Assembly (NCBI RefSeq): GCF_024721175.1
Contig: NZ_CP099399.1
Coordinates: 2,542,001-2,606,000, forward strand
Origin: Rhizobium sp. Pop5
GTDB lineage: Bacteria; Pseudomonadota; Alphaproteobacteria; Rhizobiales; Rhizobiaceae
Length of the DNA: 64,000 nucleotides
Direction of reading: 5' to 3'
Shown: positions 9,515 to 19,152 of the stretch, in pieces
How the letters are laid out: each line of letters opens with the position of its first letter
Numbering within the stretch: position 1 is the first letter of the stretch
Program-made: the position numbers and the translations under genes
Notes under the pieces: generated by a model
What the model saw: the letters and a program-made list of their open reading frames with translations, nothing else
Databases searched by the model: none
What the model was told of the DNA's origin: nothing

Positions 9515-10357
9515 TTATGAACCGAGCAGGAGTTTCTTGCCTGCCGCAGCGATCCACGAGCCCTTGTTTTCACGCGGCTCGGCGCCGCCGGTCTGCAGCA
9601 GCTTGTAGGAATCGGCGTACCACTGGCTGTCGGGATAATTGTGGCCGAGAACGGCAGCCGCCGTCTGCGCCTCGTCGACGATGCCCATGGCGTAATAAGC
9701 CTCGACGAGACGAGCCAAGGCTTCTTCGATCTGGTTCGTGTTCGGATATTTCTCGACGACGATGCGGAAGCGCGAGACCGCCGCGAGATATTCCTTCCGC
9801 TCCATATAATAGCGGCCGATCTGCATTTCCTTGCCGGCCAGCTGGTCGCGCGCGAAGCGGATCTTGGCCTGCGCGTCGTCGACATATTCGGAGTTCGGAT
9901 AATTATCGACGACGGCCTGCATCGCCTCGATCGTCTTGCTCGCGGCGCGCTGGTCCTGCGTCACGTCGACGATCTGCTTGGAATAGGTCAGTCCGACGAG
10001 ATACTGCACATAGGCGGCGTCCTGCGACTTCGGATACTGCGACATATAGCGGTTGCCGGAGGCAAGCGCATCGTCCAGGCGGCCCTGCCGGTATTTGACG
10101 AAGGTGCTCATCACGAGCGCCTTGCGCGCCCATTCGGAGAACGGGTTCTCGCGATCGATCGCATCGAACTTGCGCGCCGCTTCGGCCATGTTGCCAGCCT
10201 TCATGTTGGCAAGGCCCTGGGTGTAGAGCACATCCGGCGGGTCGGTTTCGAGACCGAGCTTGGTGATGTCGATATCGGGGTCCGACTGGCAACCGGATAT
10301 GGCGGCACCTGCGCTGAGCACCAGAAGCGATGCCAACAATGCGCGCGCTGTCTTCAT
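9515..10357 (-). CDS. bamD: Outer membrane protein assembly factor BamD
   Basis: About 280 residues with a lipoprotein signal: [20 protein letters not shown] followed by lipobox SGC, with the anchored cysteine near residue 23. Five TPR-like repeats follow, recognisable in [33 protein letters not shown] and [22 protein letters not shown] units. BamD is the essential lipoprotein partner of BamA for inserting beta-barrel proteins in the outer membrane. ATG codons at 10360 and 10357 are both possible; the GAAGG ribosome site is too close to the first. It sits after lpxC and before recN, tying envelope assembly to the division cluster. Confidence 0.95.
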   Translation of the reverse strand: MKTARALLASLLVLSAGAAISGCQSDPDIDITKLGLETDPPDVLYTQGLANMKAGNMAEAARKFDAIDRENPFSEWARKALVMSTFVKYRQGRLDDALASGNRYMSQYPKSQDAAYVQYLVGLTYSKQIVDVTQDQRAASKTIEAMQAVVDNYPNSEYVDDAQAKIRFARDQLAGKEMQIGRYYMERKEYLAAVSRFRIVVEKYPNTNQIEEALARLVEAYYAMGIVDEAQTAAAVLGHNYPDSQWYADSYKLLQTGGAEPRENKGSWIAAAGKKLLLGS

Positions 10358-10592
10358 CATACCTTCAGATCCTGCATAAGCCATTCAAAAGAACCCCACT
10401 GCCGCCGCTCTCTCCACGGCAGCCACGCCTCGCTGGCGTTTCTAGCCACAAATGTGCATCAAGAGCAACGCAATGATAAGGCATTAACGCATTTTTGTGG
10501 CAGCGGCGGCCGGAATGTCCGGCTTTTCGTCTTCTTTCCAGATCTGTGGCAGCCAAGCCTCTGCGGAAGAATGCCTGTCACCGGGAGAACAT

Positions 10593-10621
10593 AAAAAAAC
10601 CGCCTCCTGGGAGAGAGGCGG
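10593..10621 (-). terminator. Terminator after lpxC
   Basis: On the minus strand CCGCCTC (10621-10615) pairs with GAGGCGG (10606-10600) over an 8-base loop and is followed by seven T residues (10599-10593). It lies 25 bases past the lpxC stop, so bamD-recN probably have their own promoter in 10358-10592. Confidence 0.85.
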
Positions 10622-10646
10622 CCTGGTCTCAAGAATATGCTGGAGG

Positions 10647-11603
10647 TCATGCCGACCAGGGAGCGAATTCCGAAGCATTGACTGCGATCATTTCGCGAGC
10701 GGCAACACGCTGGCGCGGCGTCGACGTTTCCACGACCTCATAGGCGGTGGGATCGCTGAGCAGCGCCTTCAGCGCATTGGCGTTCATCTTGTGGCCACCG
10801 CGATAGGAACGATAGCAGCCGATGAACTGAGCGCCGGCAAGGGCCAGATCGCCGACGGCATCGAGCGTCTTGTGACGGACGAATTCGTCCTTGGCGTAAC
10901 GCAGGCCTTCGACGTTGATGACGGTATTGTCGTCGGAGATGACGACGGAATTCTCAAGCGAGGAGCCGAGCGCGTGGCCCGAGGCCCAGAGACGCTCGAC
11001 ATCGCGCATGAAGCCGAAGGTACGGGCGCGGGAAAGCTCGGCCTTGAAGACGGAAGCGCTCATGTCGCCGGCCCACTTCTGTCGGCCGATCAGCGGGCAT
11101 TCGAAATCGATCTCGACTTCGAAGCGCGTGCCGTCATAGGGGCGGAACTCGCTCCAGGAGCCGCCATGCTCGATTCGCACCGGCTTGGTGATGCGGATAT
11201 AGCGGCGCTTGACGCCGAGGGAGACGAGGCCGGCCTGCTCGATCGCTTCGACGAAGGGCAGCGAGCTGCCATCCATGATCGGCATTTCGGCGCCCTGCAC
11301 CTCGATCACCACATTGTCGAGGCCAAGCGCATAGATGGCGGCCATGACATGTTCGATCGTCGCGACCGAATGGGCGGGCGAGAAGCCGAGCACGGTGCAG
11401 AGATCCGTATTGCCGACCTGCGAGGAGACGGCCTTGAGTTCGGTAATGTCGCCATTGTCATGCAGGCGCTGGAAAACGACGCCGGTGTCCGACTCGGCCG
11501 GATTGAGGGTGATCGAGACTTCCGCGCCCGAATGAACCCCGATGCCCGTGAGCGTCACGGGATGCGATACCGTCGTTTGAAAACCCAGCAAGCCAATTGC
11601 CAT
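10647..11603 (-). CDS. lpxC: UDP-3-O-acyl-N-acetylglucosamine deacetylase LpxC
   Basis: A 318-residue zinc hydrolase that performs the committed step of lipid A synthesis. Metal ligands are visible: the first histidine in SVATIEHVMAAIYALG, and the histidine and aspartate in FVRHKTLDAVGDL; the catalytic histidine is in RGGHKMNANALKALL. The start MAIGLLGFQTTVSHPVTL fits the family. In the order ftsZ-lpxC it follows the division genes, with a 260-base gap containing the ftsZ terminator. FtsH-type proteolytic control is known in enterobacteria; nothing here shows whether it applies. Confidence 0.97.
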   Translation of the reverse strand: MAIGLLGFQTTVSHPVTLTGIGVHSGAEVSITLNPAESDTGVVFQRLHDNGDITELKAVSSQVGNTDLCTVLGFSPAHSVATIEHVMAAIYALGLDNVVIEVQGAEMPIMDGSSLPFVEAIEQAGLVSLGVKRRYIRITKPVRIEHGGSWSEFRPYDGTRFEVEIDFECPLIGRQKWAGDMSASVFKAELSRARTFGFMRDVERLWASGHALGSSLENSVVISDDNTVINVEGLRYAKDEFVRHKTLDAVGDLALAGAQFIGCYRSYRGGHKMNANALKALLSDPTAYEVVETSTPRQRVAAREMIAVNASEFAPWSA

Positions 11604-11804
11604 AAAATCTGCCTTTATTCTTCCGCTCCAGTGGCTTGTCCCACGGTGCGGTTTTCATTCATTCTGCAGAAGGAGCCTTTGATAGGGTCTCCTAGGGCAG
11701 TTTCCTTGCACCATACTTACGTGCGTCGGCGCTCCAATCCAAATCACTGTTTCTTTCGCTTTGTTACGAAGTCATACAGTTGATATCGCTCAGCAATTTG
11801 AGCT

Positions 11805-11842
11805 TGAGAAACGCAAATGCCCGGGACCTTGATCCCGGGCAT
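11805..11842 (-). terminator. Terminator after ftsZ
   Basis: The arms ATGCCCGGGA and TCCCGGGCAT (11817-11826 and 11833-11842) form a 10-bp hairpin with a 6-base loop. The following minus-strand bases are moderately T-rich (ATTTGCGTTTCTC). It separates ftsZ from lpxC. Confidence 0.7.
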
Positions 11843-11863
11843 GAACGGTGCGGATTCGCCGCC

Positions 11864-13567
11864 TCAATTCGACTGGCGGCGCAGGAATGCCGGGATTTCC
11901 AGCTGGTCGTCTTCCTGCATCATCCGGGCCTGCGGAACCGCGCGGCCCTGATCGTCGAGGTTGCCGCGACGCGGAGCGTAGAGGCTTGCCTCCGGCGACA
12001 GCGGGCGGCGCTGCTGCGAAGCGGCCGACGGTGCGGCCGTCATGTCCGCGGCAACGGCGTCGTCATCGCGGCGGCCAAGCGAATTGGTGATTCGCTTGAG
12101 CAGGCCCATCGGACCGCGCTCTTCCTGCTGATGTGCCGAAGCCGGCTGCGTGCGGTGGTCGAGCTCGGCCTGAACAACAGGCGGGAAATCCTCGACCTTC
12201 GGCATGCGCATGGGTTCCGGCGCCTGGCGGATGATCGGCTCCTGCCGGATCGGCTGCTGCTGGACGACCGGCTGGGCCATGACGGGAGCCGGAGCCTGCT
12301 GCACCGGTGCCGGACGCATGACCGGGGCTTCCGGTGCAGGCGCGAAGATCTTGCTCTGCGGGCGGAAAGCTTCCTGCTGTACGGCGGGCTGCTGGAGCGG
12401 TGCAGCGGCACGCGGGGCCGGGATTTCGAGCTCGCGTTCCATCTCGGCTTCGCGGATGGTCTGCGCGATCGGATCAATGGCCTTCGGTGCCTGCATCACG
12501 GGCGCAGGCTGAACTGCGGCCGCTGCCGGAGCAACAGCCGCGGAGGGACGGATAGCGGGCTTTGCAACCGGCTGGAAGTTGCGCTCGGCGGCTTCGCTGA
12601 TCGCCCGGTCGATGCCGGTCGCCACAACCGAGACGCGGATGATGCCTTCGAGCGATTCGTCGAACGTGGCGCCGAGAATGATGTTGGCGTCCGGATCGAC
12701 TTCCTCGCGGATGCGGGTCGCGGCTTCGTCGACTTCGAACAGGGTGAGGTCGCGACCGCCGGTGATGGAGATCAGCAGGCCCTGAGCGCCCTTCATCGAG
12801 GTTTCGTCGAGCAGCGGGTTGGCGATCGCCGCTTCGGCTGCCTGCAGGGCGCGGCCGGAGCCGGAGGCTTCGCCGGTGCCCATCATCGCGCGGCCCATCT
12901 CACGCATCACCGAGCGGACGTCGGCGAAGTCGAGGTTGATGAGGCCTTCCTTGACCATCAGGTCGGTGATGCAGGCGACGCCCGAATAGAGAACCTGGTC
13001 GGCCATGGCGAAAGCGTCGGCGAAGGTCGTCTTGTCGTTGGCAATGCGGAAGAGGTTCTGGTTCGGAATGACGATCAGCGTGTCGACAGACTTCTGCAGT
13101 TCCTGGATGCCCATCTCGGCCAGACGCATGCGGCGGCCGCCTTCGAAATGGAACGGCTTGGTGACGACGCCGACCGTCAGGATGCCCTTGTTGCGAGCGG
13201 CCTGCGCGACGACCGGAGCAGCACCCGTGCCGGTGCCGCCGCCCATGCCGGCGGTGACGAAGCACATATGCGTGCCATTCAGGTGATCGATGATCTCATC
13301 GATGCACTCTTCGGCGGCCGCGCGGCCGACTTCCGGCTGCGAGCCGGCGCCGAGGCCTTCCGTGACGTTGGCACCGAGCTGGATGATGCGCTCGGCCTTC
13401 GTCATCGTCAGTGCCTGCGCATCCGTGTTGGCAACGACGAAGTCGACGCCCTGGAGGCCTGCGGTGATCATGTTGTTGACGGCGTTGCCGCCGCCGCCAC
13501 CGACGCCGAACACGGTGATGCGCGGCTTCAGCTCTGTGATGTCAGGCTTTTGCAGCTTGATGGTCAT
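11864..13567 (-). CDS. ftsZ: Cell division GTPase FtsZ
   Basis: A 567-residue tubulin homologue that builds the division ring. The GTP-binding tubulin signature [10 protein letters not shown] is present in [18 protein letters not shown], the N-terminal [13 protein letters not shown] loop is intact, and the T7-loop [11 protein letters not shown] is visible. Residues about 320-550 form a very long Pro/Gln/Ala-rich disordered linker, followed by the conserved membrane-tether-binding tail [11 protein letters not shown] start at the ATG at 13567 ([20 protein letters not shown]); the longer upstream reading has no family support. It follows ftsA by 57 bases and ends the division operon. The long linker is normal for alphaproteobacteria compared with the short enterobacterial one. 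Confidence 0.98.
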   Translation of the reverse strand: MTIKLQKPDITELKPRITVFGVGGGGGNAVNNMITAGLQGVDFVVANTDAQALTMTKAERIIQLGANVTEGLGAGSQPEVGRAAAEECIDEIIDHLNGTHMCFVTAGMGGGTGTGAAPVVAQAARNKGILTVGVVTKPFHFEGGRRMRLAEMGIQELQKSVDTLIVIPNQNLFRIANDKTTFADAFAMADQVLYSGVACITDLMVKEGLINLDFADVRSVMREMGRAMMGTGEASGSGRALQAAEAAIANPLLDETSMKGAQGLLISITGGRDLTLFEVDEAATRIREEVDPDANIILGATFDESLEGIIRVSVVATGIDRAISEAAERNFQPVAKPAIRPSAAVAPAAAAVQPAPVMQAPKAIDPIAQTIREAEMERELEIPAPRAAAPLQQPAVQQEAFRPQSKIFAPAPEAPVMRPAPVQQAPAPVMAQPVVQQQPIRQEPIIRQAPEPMRMPKVEDFPPVVQAELDHRTQPASAHQQEERGPMGLLKRITNSLGRRDDDAVAADMTAAPSAASQQRRPLSPEASLYAPRRGNLDDQGRAVPQARMMQEDDQLEIPAFLRRQSN

Positions 13568-13624
13568 GGTTACCTGTTCCTTCTCTCTCTGGCCGCATCG
13601 CCACGCCGGCCAATTACGCAAATT

Positions 13625-14956
13625 TCAGAAGCTTTCCTTCAGCCACTGGCCCATGCGGGCTATGCGGCTGTTATTTCCTCCAAGCGACATGAGCAGACCG
13701 CTCTGTGACGCATGTGTCTCCATGTCCGCGACCTGCGGGTAAATCATCAGGCCGACGGCCGTCGAAAAGGCCGGCCCCTTGGCCGCCGTCGGCAATCCCG
13801 AGACGCCCATCGGGCGGCCGATGCGGACGTTGCGGGCAAGAATGCGCCGCGCCACCTCGGCAAGGCCCGTCAACTGGCTGGCGCCGCCCGTCAGCACGAC
13901 GCGCTTGCCGACGATCGGGCTGAAGCCGGAGCGCTGGATACGGTCGCGGATCAGTTCCATCGTCTCTTCGATTCGAGCCGATACGATGCGCGAAACCAGC
14001 GCCCGCGGCACTTGCGACGGCTGGTCGCGATCGTCCTCGCCGATCGGCGGAATGGAGATCAGCTCGCGCTCGTCGGAAGAATTGCTCAGCGCCGAAGCGT
14101 GAACCACCTTCAAACGTTCAGCATCCTCGATCCGGGTGGAAAGGCCGCGTGCGAGGTCGGTCGTCACATGATGACCGCCGAGGCCGACAGCATCGGTATG
14201 GACAAGCTTGCCTTCGGCAAAGACCGAAATCGTCGTCGTGCCGCCGCCCATGTCGATGGCCGCACAGCCAAGCTCGACTTCATCGTCGACGAGTGCGGCA
14301 AGACCCGATGCATAAGGCGTCGCAACGATTCCTTCCACCGAAAGATGCGCTCTGTTGACGCTGAGCTCGAGATTCTTGAGCGCCGAACGTTCCGCGGTCA
14401 CGACATGCATATCGACGCCGAGCGCATCGCCGTACATTGCCAGCGGATCGCGAATGCCGCGCTCGCCGTCGAGCGAGAAGCCGGTCGCCAGCGAATGCAG
14501 CACCGAGCGATCCTGGCGCAGCGACTGCTGGCAGGCGGCCGACAGCACCTTCTTCAGGTCGTTGAGTTCGACTTCCTGGCCACCGAGATCGATCGTCGCT
14601 GTATAGATGTCACTGCCGAGGCGTCCGGCCGTCAGGTTGACGATCAGGCTCTCGACGGTCAGTCCCGCCATGCGCTCCGCCGCATCGACGGCAAGGCGGA
14701 TGACGCCCTCAAGCGCGTCGAGATCGGCGATAACGCCGGTCTTGATGCCGCGGGAGCGCTGATGGCCGATGCCGATGATCTCGATATTGTGCGTGCGGCC
14801 CGGCAGGATCTGGCTTTCCTCGCGCGGCGTCAGCCGGCCGATCATGCAGACAACCTTGGTCGAGCCGATGTCGAGCACCGAAACGACATGCGACCGCTTC
14901 GACGAAAGCGGCTTCAGGCGCGGCAATCCGAAATGGGATGAACCGAATAAGCTCAT
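13625..14956 (-). CDS. ftsA: Cell division protein FtsA
   Basis: A 443-residue actin-like ATPase that ties FtsZ to the membrane. The phosphate-1 motif is SVLDIGSTKVVCMIGRL, phosphate-2 is AAIDMGGGTTTISVF and the adenosine motif is VVLTGGASQLTGL. A long N-terminal leader (about 25 residues, basic) precedes the actin fold, as in other rhizobia. The C-terminal NNSRIARMGQWLKESF is the amphipathic membrane-targeting helix. The start ATG overlaps the ftsQ stop by 4 bases (ATGA), showing translational coupling. Confidence 0.97.
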   Translation of the reverse strand: MSLFGSSHFGLPRLKPLSSKRSHVVSVLDIGSTKVVCMIGRLTPREESQILPGRTHNIEIIGIGHQRSRGIKTGVIADLDALEGVIRLAVDAAERMAGLTVESLIVNLTAGRLGSDIYTATIDLGGQEVELNDLKKVLSAACQQSLRQDRSVLHSLATGFSLDGERGIRDPLAMYGDALGVDMHVVTAERSALKNLELSVNRAHLSVEGIVATPYASGLAALVDDEVELGCAAIDMGGGTTTISVFAEGKLVHTDAVGLGGHHVTTDLARGLSTRIEDAERLKVVHASALSNSSDERELISIPPIGEDDRDQPSQVPRALVSRIVSARIEETMELIRDRIQRSGFSPIVGKRVVLTGGASQLTGLAEVARRILARNVRIGRPMGVSGLPTAAKGPAFSTAVGLMIYPQVADMETHASQSGLLMSLGGNNSRIARMGQWLKESF

Positions 14957-15885
14957 ATACTCTGCCCCGCCTTCTTCAATTCCTTCGTACGCTCCGTCAC
15001 AACAGCCTGCCTGCGGACCGCCGCTTCCGGCGTCAGCTGGATCGCGGTCCTGTCAGGCAATCTCAGATCGACCGCGGCAATGTCCCGCTCCAGAAGCTTT
15101 TGCTCCTTGTCGAATTTCGAAAGCGTTGCCAACGCCTGATCGATGCCGTCTTCCGGCAGCTTGACGACGACGCCGTTATCCATGTGCAGGTCCCAGCGAC
15201 GACCCGAAATCCAGACATAAGCCTTCACGCGGGCCTTCACGTCGGGCCACTTCGAGAAGGCATCATCGAGCGAGGCTGCCGCCGTCTCCGCATCGCGGCC
15301 GACGACGAGCGGCAGCGACGAAAACTTGTTGTCGCGCAGCGGCGCAATGACGCTGCCATTCTTCTCGATCAGGGAAAGCTCCTGCCCGTGCTGCCAGATC
15401 GCATAGGCCTGGCGCTCCTTGAGCTTCACTTCGATCGTCTTCGGATAGACTTTGCGAACCTCGACGCTCTCGACCCAGGGAAGATGCGCGATCTTCTGCC
15501 GGGCTGCGTCGACGTCGAGCGCGACCAGCGAAGTCGTACCGTCAAGGCCGATCAGCTGCAGGATCTCGATTTCCGAGGTCTCCGAATTGCCGGAGACCTT
15601 CACGTCTTCGATTGCAAAACCCGCTGCCGTCGTGGTCGCCTGCGCAACGGCTTCCGTGTGACCGCCGAGCGACATGCCGTAGAGGCCCGTCGCCGCCAGG
15701 AAGGCGAGCGCCGAAACCGTGCCCGTATGAGCCGGGATGTAGATGCGGCCACTGCAAAGGCTGATCAGGAAACGGGTAACGCGGCGCAGCGGACGCGGCA
15801 GCACGAACCGATCTTCGGCCTCCACGATCGGAAGCACGGCATGATGGCTGGGGCGCCCAATCCTCTTGACCGTCAACGCAAACAC
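14953..15885 (-). CDS. ftsQ: Cell division protein FtsQ
   Basis: About 310 residues: a basic cytoplasmic tail, one membrane segment near residues 50-70 ([18 protein letters not shown]), a POTRA domain beginning [20 protein letters not shown], and the periplasmic FtsQ domain. FtsQ bridges early and late divisome proteins. The start is the GTG at 15885: GGAGG lies 8 bases upstream and the reading overlaps the end of ddl by 13 bases. The open frame continues to 16068, but that part merely runs antiparallel inside ddl sequence and has no FtsQ character. Downstream it overlaps ftsA by 4 bases. Confidence 0.92.
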   Translation of the reverse strand: MFALTVKRIGRPSHHAVLPIVEAEDRFVLPRPLRRVTRFLISLCSGRIYIPAHTGTVSALAFLAATGLYGMSLGGHTEAVAQATTTAAGFAIEDVKVSGNSETSEIEILQLIGLDGTTSLVALDVDAARQKIAHLPWVESVEVRKVYPKTIEVKLKERQAYAIWQHGQELSLIEKNGSVIAPLRDNKFSSLPLVVGRDAETAAASLDDAFSKWPDVKARVKAYVWISGRRWDLHMDNGVVVKLPEDGIDQALATLSKFDKEQKLLERDIAAVDLRLPDRTAIQLTPEAAVRRQAVVTERTKELKKAGQSI

Positions 15886-16799
15886 GACGCGTCCTCCACC
15901 ATCCACCGGAGAAACTGACCAAACGAATAGCCGGCATGACCAGCCATTTCGGGCACGAGCGAGGTTGGAGTCATGCCGGGCTGGGTATTGACCTCCAGCC
16001 AGATGATTTCGCCGTCTTCGGAGAAACGATCGTCGTAACGAAAGTCGGACCGACTGACGCCGCGGCAACCGATTGCCTGATGCGCCCTTAGGGCCAATGT
16101 TTGTATTTTTTGGTAAATATTCGGTGAAATTTTCGCCGGGATGACGTGTTTTGAACCGCCCGCCGCATACTTGGAGTCGTAATCATAAAAATTGTGTCCC
16201 TGCGGCACCACCTCCGTGACGCCAAGGGGCGTGTCGCCCATGACGCCGCAGGTGAGTTCACGGCCGTAGACATAGCGCTCGACGAGAACCTCTTCGCCGT
16301 AGCGCCATTCGGGAGAGCTTACGACCTGCGGGGGATGGGCCTGATCTTCCGTGACGATGACGACGCCGAAGCTCGACCCCTCGCGCACGGGCTTCACCAC
16401 ATAAGGCGGCTTCATCGGATGGGTCGAGGGAAAGGCGAAGCGGTTCATCACCTGTGATTCGGCGACCGGAATGCCTGCGGCGGCGGCGACGAGCTTCGCC
16501 TTGTCCTTGTCCATCGCCAGCGCCGAGGCGAGCACGCCGGAATGCGTATAGGGGATCTCGAGATATTCGAGGATGCCCTGGATGGTGCCGTCTTCGCCGA
16601 AGGGGCCATGCAGCGCATTGAAGACCACGTCGGGCTTCAGCGCCGCAAGCTTCTCGGAAACATCACGAGCGACGTCGATGACCGTCACCTGGAAGCCTTC
16701 GGCTTCGAGGGCTTCTGCGCAAGCCTTTCCCGAGGAAAGGCTGACGGGCCTTTCCGAGGAAAATCCGCCCATCAGGACAGCGACATGCTTGCGACTCAT
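15873..16799 (-). CDS. ddl: D-alanine--D-alanine ligase
   Basis: A 308-residue ATP-grasp enzyme that makes D-Ala-D-Ala for the MurF step. Recognisable parts are [19 protein letters not shown] at the start, [16 protein letters not shown], the ATP-grasp [11 protein letters not shown] and [18 protein letters not shown], and the metal-binding [20 protein letters not shown]. The start is the ATG at 16799 ([12 protein letters not shown]); an upstream extension to 16892 lacks similarity. It is the first gene of the ddl-ftsQ-ftsA-ftsZ block, separated from murB by the opposite-strand epimerase, so it must have its own promoter in the 445-base gap upstream. Confidence 0.97.
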   Translation of the reverse strand: MSRKHVAVLMGGFSSERPVSLSSGKACAEALEAEGFQVTVIDVARDVSEKLAALKPDVVFNALHGPFGEDGTIQGILEYLEIPYTHSGVLASALAMDKDKAKLVAAAAGIPVAESQVMNRFAFPSTHPMKPPYVVKPVREGSSFGVVIVTEDQAHPPQVVSSPEWRYGEEVLVERYVYGRELTCGVMGDTPLGVTEVVPQGHNFYDYDSKYAAGGSKHVIPAKISPNIYQKIQTLALRAHQAIGCRGVSRSDFRYDDRFSEDGEIIWLEVNTQPGMTPTSLVPEMAGHAGYSFGQFLRWMVEDASCLR

Positions 16800-17244
16800 C
16801 AACACCCCCAAAAAATAACTTTCATCTTCAAAAGCGACGCTTGCGCGAAGCTGTCTGCGCCGTTTCAGGCCTTTGTCCGGCCTCTCACGCATTAGAGCAT
16901 CATTATGGTTAATGAAGTGTTTACTTTCGTTAACTTTTCGCTTGGAACTTCGCGGCCTTTTACCTTTTGCTTATTGCGCAACCATTCCCTCGCCCTCCAG
17001 GAATGAACCGGCGCGGAAACGAAAAACCACATGGCTTCAATGACATATCGAACTGCGCTCTTTCGCAGAGAAAACAGCATAGGAGTAAGGCGCCATCTCT
17101 TGGCCGCATACCGGCAACAGTGCGGCGGCGATCAGCGCCTCGATTGATTAATGCAGAAAGCCGCAGCGCTCGGCCGCCGCTTTTCTGTTGATGCCGATAT
17201 CGCTTCCGGCTAGCGAAGGCGCATGGGTGAGCAGGGAGAAGATC
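16800..17244. other. Divergent intergenic region between ddl and the epimerase gene
   Basis: This 445-base region has no convincing gene. It is visibly more AT-rich around 16890-16975 than the flanking coding DNA, as expected for promoters. It must hold the start signals for ddl-ftsQAZ leftward and for the epimerase rightward; the only motif I can name is the TTAACCAT-type site listed separately. Confidence 0.6.
16905..16912 (-). promoter_or_regulatory. Candidate CtrA half-site upstream of ddl-ftsQAZ
   Basis: On the minus strand the bases read TTAACCAT, a sequence described as a CtrA half-site in alphaproteobacteria, about 105 bases before the ddl ATG. TTAA-N7-TTTA is read on the plus strand from 16909, one base off the full consensus. 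CtrA control of division genes is known in Caulobacter; here it is inferred only from the motif. Confidence 0.35.
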
Positions 17245-18174
17245 ATGCGATGCCTCGTCACCGGCGCTGCCGGCTTCGTCGGTAGTCCGCTCGTCAAACG
17301 GCTGCAGGTAGAGAAGATTTGCGATCTTGTGGTCACCACGAGATCCCAGACCTCTGCCTTTGCGCCTGATGTCGGCCATTTTCCGATTGAAATAACTGAG
17401 GGAACTGACTGGATGGCGGCGCTTGACGGCGTCGACGTCATCGTCCATCTCGCCGCCCGCGTTCACATCATGAACGACCGAGCGGCAGATCCGCTCGCCG
17501 AATTCCGCCGGACAAACACCGCCGCCACGCTGAATCTTGCCGAACAGGCCGCACGCGCGGGTGTGAAGAGATTCGTCTTCGTCAGCACCATCAAGGTCAA
17601 CGGCGAAGAGAATAATCGGCCGTTCCGCTACGACGATACGCCGAAGCCGATCGATCCCTATGGCATTTCGAAGCTGGAATGCGAAATCGGCCTGCGCGAA
17701 ATCGCAGCGCGCACCGGCATGGAAGTCGTCATCATCCGCCCGCCGTTGGTCTACGGCCCCGGCGCACGCGGCAACTTCGCCCTGCTCGTCAATCTTGTCC
17801 GCAAGAAACTGCCGCTCCCCTTCGCTTCGCTGAGGAACCGCCGCACGCTCGTCGCCGTGCAAAATCTCGTCGATCTGATCATCACCTGCATGGGCCATCC
17901 CGCCGCCGGAGGAGAGACCTTCCTTGCCGGAGATGGCGAAGACCTCTCGACACCAGAACTCGTTCGGGGGATCGCCGTAGGGCTCGGCGTCAAACCGGCG
18001 TTGCTCTCCTTCCCGCCTGCCCTTCTGCACTTGGCCGCAAAGGCGGTGGGGAAGGAAGCCGTCTATCAGCGCCTCTGCAGCTCGCTGCAGGTCGACATCT
18101 CCCACACGCGCGACGTACTCGGCTGGTCGCCCGTCGTCACGCCGCGCGAAGGCCTGAAGCTCGCGGTGAAGTAA
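17245..18174 (+). CDS. NAD-dependent epimerase/dehydratase (extended SDR, sugar-nucleotide type)
   Basis: About 309 residues with the extended-SDR layout: NAD-binding GAAGFVG at residues 7-13, an HLAARVH segment after strand 4, active-site serine in FVFVSTIKVNGE and the catalytic pair in PYGISK (Y-x-x-x-K). The closest type I recognise is the WbpV/WreQ/GalE-like group that acts on UDP-sugars for O-antigen or other surface polysaccharide. The start ATG at 17245 follows GGAGAAGATC; the upstream reading from 17188 has no similarity. It is the only plus-strand gene inside the dcw cluster, splitting murB from ddl and ending 3 bases from the murB stop. Exact substrate unknown. Confidence 0.85.
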   Translation: MRCLVTGAAGFVGSPLVKRLQVEKICDLVVTTRSQTSAFAPDVGHFPIEITEGTDWMAALDGVDVIVHLAARVHIMNDRAADPLAEFRRTNTAATLNLAEQAARAGVKRFVFVSTIKVNGEENNRPFRYDDTPKPIDPYGISKLECEIGLREIAARTGMEVVIIRPPLVYGPGARGNFALLVNLVRKKLPLPFASLRNRRTLVAVQNLVDLIITCMGHPAAGGETFLAGDGEDLSTPELVRGIAVGLGVKPALLSFPPALLHLAAKAVGKEAVYQRLCSSLQVDISHTRDVLGWSPVVTPREGLKLAVK

Positions 18175-18177
18175 CCG

Positions 18178-19152
18178 CTATTCGCTCGTCACACCCTGGA
18201 ACGGGCGCACTTCGCGGCCGGGCATGAAGACGCCGAGGCGCTTGATTTCCCATTCGAGCTTGATGCCGTCTTTCTCGAACACTTCGCGGCGCACCTGTTC
18301 GCCGAGATATTCGAGATCGTAACCGGTCGCCTGCCCCATGTTGATCATGAAGTTGCAATGAAGCGACGACATCTGCGCCCCGCCGATGACAAGGCCGCGG
18401 CAGCCGGCTTCGTCGATCAGTTTCCAGGCCGAATGGCCGGGCGGATTCTTGAAGGTCGAGCCGCCGGTCTTCTCGCGCACCGGCTGCACCGTCTCGCGGT
18501 GATTGCGCACCGCATCCATCTCGGCGCGGATTTGGGCACGGTCCTCGGGATAGCCCTCGAACAGCACTGAGGTGAAGATCAGATCGGGGGATGCGGTGGA
18601 ATGCCGGTAGGAATAGCCCATCTCGGCATTGGAAAGCACATGCTTGTTGCCCTTGCGGTCGACCGCGTTGACCTCGACCAGCCGCTCGCGCGTCTCGACG
18701 CCGTTCGCGCCGGCATTCATGCGCGCCGCGCCGCCGATGCCGCCGGGAATGCCGTAAAAGAAATGGAAGCCGCCTATGCCGTTGTCCATCGCCATCGCCG
18801 CGACATGCTTGTCCGGGCAGATAGCGCCGGCAAGGATGCGGTTTTCACCGGCAAGCTCGACGAAGCCGAAGCCTTTGGCCGACAGGCGCAGCACGACGCC
18901 GGGAATGCCGCCGTCGCGCACCAGGATGTTGGAGCCGACGCCGACCACCGTCAGCGGCACCTCTTCGGGTAGGATCTTCAGGAAGGCGACGAGGTCATCG
19001 ACGTCATGCGGCTGGAACATCAGCTCGGCGAGCCCCCCGGCCCGGAACCATGTGACGCGATCCATGGGGGCATCCGGCGTGATACGGCCACGGATATCCT
19101 TTACACCGTCTCCGAGAGACGCGAGAAGCTTTTCCCCATTCACCTGTTTCAT
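18178..19152 (-). CDS. murB: UDP-N-acetylenolpyruvoylglucosamine reductase MurB
   Basis: A 324-residue FAD enzyme that reduces UDP-GlcNAc-enolpyruvate to UDP-MurNAc with NADPH. FAD-binding [20 protein letters not shown], the substrate region [17 protein letters not shown] (catalytic arginine and tyrosine loop) and the [21 protein letters not shown] segment with the proton-donor serine are present; the lack of a long YxLxxxR insertion marks it as type II MurB. Its ATG overlaps the murC stop by 4 bases. It ends the murE-murB block; the next gene downstream lies on the other strand. Confidence 0.97.
   Translation of the reverse strand: MKQVNGEKLLASLGDGVKDIRGRITPDAPMDRVTWFRAGGLAELMFQPHDVDDLVAFLKILPEEVPLTVVGVGSNILVRDGGIPGVVLRLSAKGFGFVELAGENRILAGAICPDKHVAAMAMDNGIGGFHFFYGIPGGIGGAARMNAGANGVETRERLVEVNAVDRKGNKHVLSNAEMGYSYRHSTASPDLIFTSVLFEGYPEDRAQIRAEMDAVRNHRETVQPVREKTGGSTFKNPPGHSAWKLIDEAGCRGLVIGGAQMSSLHCNFMINMGQATGYDLEYLGEQVRREVFEKDGIKLEWEIKRLGVFMPGREVRPFQGVTSE

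Noticed and set aside
11780..13708. Long plus-strand open frame antiparallel to ftsZ
   Set aside because: It mirrors the GC-rich codon pattern of ftsZ on the other strand, has no family similarity, and similar shadows accompany other genes of the cluster.
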